A stretch of DNA of 64,000 nt from Flagellimonas onchidii (GTDB taxonomy: Bacteria > Bacteroidota > Bacteroidia > Flavobacteriales > Flavobacteriaceae): assembly GCF_004804315.1 (NCBI RefSeq), contig NZ_SRXX01000006.1:127108-191107 (forward strand). Direction: 5' to 3'. The position numbers and the translations under genes were made by a program. A model generated the notes under the pieces. That model was not told where the DNA came from. It did no database searches and saw only the letters and a program-made list of their open reading frames with translations. Shown one piece after another: positions 61,735 to 64,000 of this stretch (position 1 is the first letter of the stretch; every line of letters begins with the position of its first letter).

Positions 61735-63351
61735 TTAAGGATTTATTCCGGCGTATTGAATACCGGTAAGTTTATGAATGTCAAGATTAAAAGTGCTTAG
61801 GTCTTGCTGGTTGAACTTATTTACATCATCGTATCCACAAGAACGGGCCACGACTTTAATTAAATCATTGGTAGCAGTAAAGAAGTTATACAACTGCTTT
61901 GCCGAAGCATCGATAATCAATCTACTACGCAAACTTTCCTTCTGGGTTGCAATTCCAACCGGGCAATTATTGGTTCCGCATGCTCGCATACCCAAACACC
62001 CTACCGCCTGAATGGCTGCATTTGAAACGGCAATAGCATCAGCACCCAACATCATCGCTTTCGAGAAATCCTCTGCAATACGCAGTCCACCTGTGATAAC
62101 CAATGTCACATCTTCTGCACCCACTTTATCCAAATAGGTCCTTGCTCTCGCCAACGCTGGTATAGTAGGCACGTTTATATTGTCCCTTAGAACTGTCGGC
62201 GCCGAACCTGTTCCTCCCCCTCGGCCATCTAAAATGATATAATCTACACCTACATCCAACGCAAATTGTATATCCTTTTCGATATGACTTGCCGCAATCT
62301 TAAATCCTACCGGAATTCCACCAGTACGTTCGCGAACTTTTTGAGCAAAAGATTTAAAATCTTCTACCCCATGAAAATCGGGAAATGTTGCTGGGCTTAT
62401 AGCCGTTTGTCCTTCTTTCAATCCCCTAACCTCAGCAATTTCCTTGCTTACTTTGCTTCCAGGTAAATGTCCTCCCGTACCCGTTTTGGCACCTTGCCCT
62501 CCTTTAAAGTGAAAAGCCTGCACATTGTCGAGTTTATCCCAAGAAAAACCAAATTGGGCCGACGCCAATTCATAAAAATATCTAGAATTATTCTGTTGTT
62601 CTTCCGGAAGCATTCCTCCTTCTCCCGAACATATTCCCGTTCCTGCCATCTCGGCTCCTTTGGATAAGGCGATTTTCGCTTCTCTCGACAACGCCCCAAA
62701 ACTCATATCACTCACAAATAGAGGAATATCCAGAACCAAAGGTTTCTTTGCTTTTGGTCCAATTACAACCTTAGTGGCCACCTCTTCTTCATCCAACAAT
62801 GGTCTTGTGGCCAATTGCGCTGGTAAAAATTGGATATCGTTCCATTTAGGTAATGTATTTCTATCCACTCCCATGGAAGCCGAGAACCCATGATGTCCCA
62901 AATTCTTTAGGCCATTTCTGGCAAGTTCTTTTATATATCCGGTATAGGGTTCCGTTTCTTCTGGATGAGTATCAGCGTAAGTACCCAGATATGCATCTCT
63001 CTCAAACGGCTGCGGGTGTACTTTTTCAAAATCAGCCACTTCGTTCTCATCAACTTGAAGTGAATCACCATCAATATATTCTTGGAATTTGTGGAGTTGT
63101 TCGTCATTATTGTATTCACTGACTCCAGTATCGTATCGGTAATCCCATCCATGAACTCCACAAATAAGATTGTGCCCCTTAACATGTCCATCTGCCAAAA
63201 GGGCTCCACGATGATGGCACCTTCCATACAAAACAGATATCCCTGTTTCATGTTTTATAATCACCAAATCGGTGTTCCTAACTAAGGCGTAAGCAGGTTT
63301 TTTTTCTTCAAGATGGGAAACCTTGGCAATCTCAATAAGTTTTTGTGACAT
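61735..63351 (-). CDS. Rieske domain fused to glutamate-synthase-like FMN enzyme
   Basis: This 538-residue protein begins with a Rieske domain (Cys45, His47, Cys64, His67 in RCHHRG and ICGVHGWDY). From about residue 145 it has the FMN/synthase domain of glutamate synthase: DMSFGALSREAKIALSKGAE, GICSGEGGMLPEE, FKGGQGAKTGTGGHLPG and DGRGGGTGSAP. The 3Fe-4S pattern C-x5-C-x4-C is intact at Cys452, Cys458 and Cys463. There is no glutaminase domain. It may be an amino-acid synthase or oxidoreductase fed by the Rieske cluster. It is the first gene of the operon. Confidence 0.92.
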   Translation of the reverse strand: MSQKLIEIAKVSHLEEKKPAYALVRNTDLVIIKHETGISVLYGRCHHRGALLADGHVKGHNLICGVHGWDYRYDTGVSEYNNDEQLHKFQEYIDGDSLQVDENEVADFEKVHPQPFERDAYLGTYADTHPEETEPYTGYIKELARNGLKNLGHHGFSASMGVDRNTLPKWNDIQFLPAQLATRPLLDEEEVATKVVIGPKAKKPLVLDIPLFVSDMSFGALSREAKIALSKGAEMAGTGICSGEGGMLPEEQQNNSRYFYELASAQFGFSWDKLDNVQAFHFKGGQGAKTGTGGHLPGSKVSKEIAEVRGLKEGQTAISPATFPDFHGVEDFKSFAQKVRERTGGIPVGFKIAASHIEKDIQFALDVGVDYIILDGRGGGTGSAPTVLRDNINVPTIPALARARTYLDKVGAEDVTLVITGGLRIAEDFSKAMMLGADAIAVSNAAIQAVGCLGMRACGTNNCPVGIATQKESLRSRLIIDASAKQLYNFFTATNDLIKVVARSCGYDDVNKFNQQDLSTFNLDIHKLTGIQYAGINP

Positions 63352-63685
63352 TGTTGGTTCAGTATTTAGAGTTAGTAGAATTAGGTTTTAGGTCGAAGAA
63401 TTTTAACACTCATTACAATAGTAAGTTAAGGTTAAAACCCGTGCTATCCATAAAAACCAGAGTAGTATACCCTCTAAAATCCCTATTATGTCAACTTTAA
63501 AAAGAAAACCCAAGAACATTTAGCTCTTGGGTTCCATTAACCAACTAATCTAATCATCAATCCAAAACATGATTTGCTGCTCCACCTATTGCCCCATCAT
63601 TTCATAAGGTACGAGTCGTAGAGCATATATAACTTTAGATGCAGGTATTCCGAAAAACTTGTGATGAAAATCCAATTTTTGAATA
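63352..63685. other. Intergenic region with one terminator
   Basis: This 334-base gap holds the upstream region of the Rieske-glutamate-synthase-like gene and the terminator of the gene on the right. No further gene is credible and no TAnnTTTG element was found for the operon. Confidence 0.45.
63500..63533 (-). terminator. Terminator of the Spy-like gene
   Basis: AACCCAAGA at 63507-63515 pairs with TCTTGGGTT at 63525-63533. Read leftward it is followed by TTTTCTTTTT, so it should end transcription from the gene at 63686. Confidence 0.7.
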
Positions 63686-64000
63686 CTAATGAGGGGGAGG
63701 GGGGCCATGAGGTTTAGGCCCACGTTTCAAGGCCTGCTGTACAATTATCCCCAACTTTATCTTCTGATCTTTGTTACAGATACTTTCTATTCGCTTGAAG
63801 TAGCTGAAAACTTCATTTTCTTTGTCAGCACTCAACCTTCCTATTAAATTGGTAATAGAATCCAATTTTTGCTCGGTAAAATTGGTGTCGCCGATTCTGG
63901 AGAACAGATATTCCTTCAGGTCTCTTGATCGATTGCTTATTTCTCTCATCTTAAGATGGTGTATTCTATCAATCTCCAAAAACTCCGATTGTTGGCCTTT
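63686..64000 (-). CDS. Spy/CpxP-like periplasmic protein, 5' end outside window
   Basis: The frame stays open to the right edge, so the N-terminus with its expected signal peptide is missing. The visible 104 residues are helical and charged (FLEIDRIHHLKMREISNRSR, then YLFSRIGD). They end in a proline-rich tail PKPHGPPPPH with histidines. This is the pattern of the Spy/CpxP or heavy-metal-sensor family of Bacteroidota, which bind unfolded proteins or metals in the periplasm. The assignment is by pattern. Confidence 0.65.
   Translation of the reverse strand, partial: KGQQSEFLEIDRIHHLKMREISNRSRDLKEYLFSRIGDTNFTEQKLDSITNLIGRLSADKENEVFSYFKRIESICNKDQKIKLGIIVQQALKRGPKPHGPPPPH

Overview
The window looks like a chromosome segment of a marine member of the Flavobacteriaceae (Bacteroidota). 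The evidence is its low-to-moderate GC content, promoters of the TAnnTTTG type, a complete Na+-translocating NADH:quinone reductase (Nqr) operon, type IX secretion system (T9SS) parts (Plug, PorT, type B sorting domains), the TamL lipoprotein, a primary sigma factor without region 1.1, and an AccD that lacks its zinc ribbon. I cannot fix the genus. Most of the window is housekeeping sequence with short gaps. No tRNA, rRNA, CRISPR array, transposase or integrase was seen.

Layout. 1-4.3 kb: two tandem copies of a gene pair, a tail-fibre-like surface protein plus a T9SS type B protein; the first gene is cut by the window edge. 4.3-6.6 kb: M15 and M48 peptidases, a 55-residue membrane peptide and an ankyrin protein. 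6.8-9.2 kb: gpmI and map. 9.2-9.7 kb: a GxxExxY nuclease-fold gene bounded by 23-bp inverted repeats. 9.7-18 kb: a methyltransferase, then on the minus strand nqrABCDEF, a 121-residue companion and apbE. 18.2-22.8 kb: T9SS Plug, a DUF3667-like protein, apaG and pruA. 23-24 kb: a small ABM-like protein, an ArsR regulator and an SRPBCC protein. 24.3-27.4 kb: rsmG, a desaturase and an aminotransferase. 27.4-32.8 kb: a trans-3-hydroxy-L-proline pair with an NTF2-like lipoprotein, then trkH and trkA. 33-41.4 kb: ubiE, porT, a sulfatase, an rRNA methyltransferase, tamL, fbaA and accD. 42.6-46.4 kb: rpsO, pnp and rpoD.

From 46.4 to 52.4 kb lies an accessory block between rpoD and rpe. It holds unrecognised secreted and membrane proteins, a TraO-like protein, a LytS/LytTR two-component pair, long gene-free stretches rich in hairpins, and inverted copies of one hairpin near both ends. 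From 52.5 kb come rpe and ypdA. A compact minus-strand operon follows (LysE-type exporter, DinB, NRDE/TANGO2, ATP-grasp, barrel protein). The last block is a four-gene operon in which a glutamate-synthase-like flavoenzyme and a thiamine-diphosphate enzyme each carry an N-terminal Rieske domain, with a small zinc-ribbon protein and a DUF1622 membrane protein between them. A Spy/CpxP-like gene runs off the right edge.

Links between genes. ApbE should attach FMN to NqrB and NqrC. The hydroxyproline pair would yield proline, which PruA helps convert to glutamate. Plug and PorT belong to the secretion system that should export the type B proteins at the left end. The best candidates for something undescribed are the double-Rieske operon, the GxxExxY cassette, and the structured RNA-like regions of the rpoD-rpe block.
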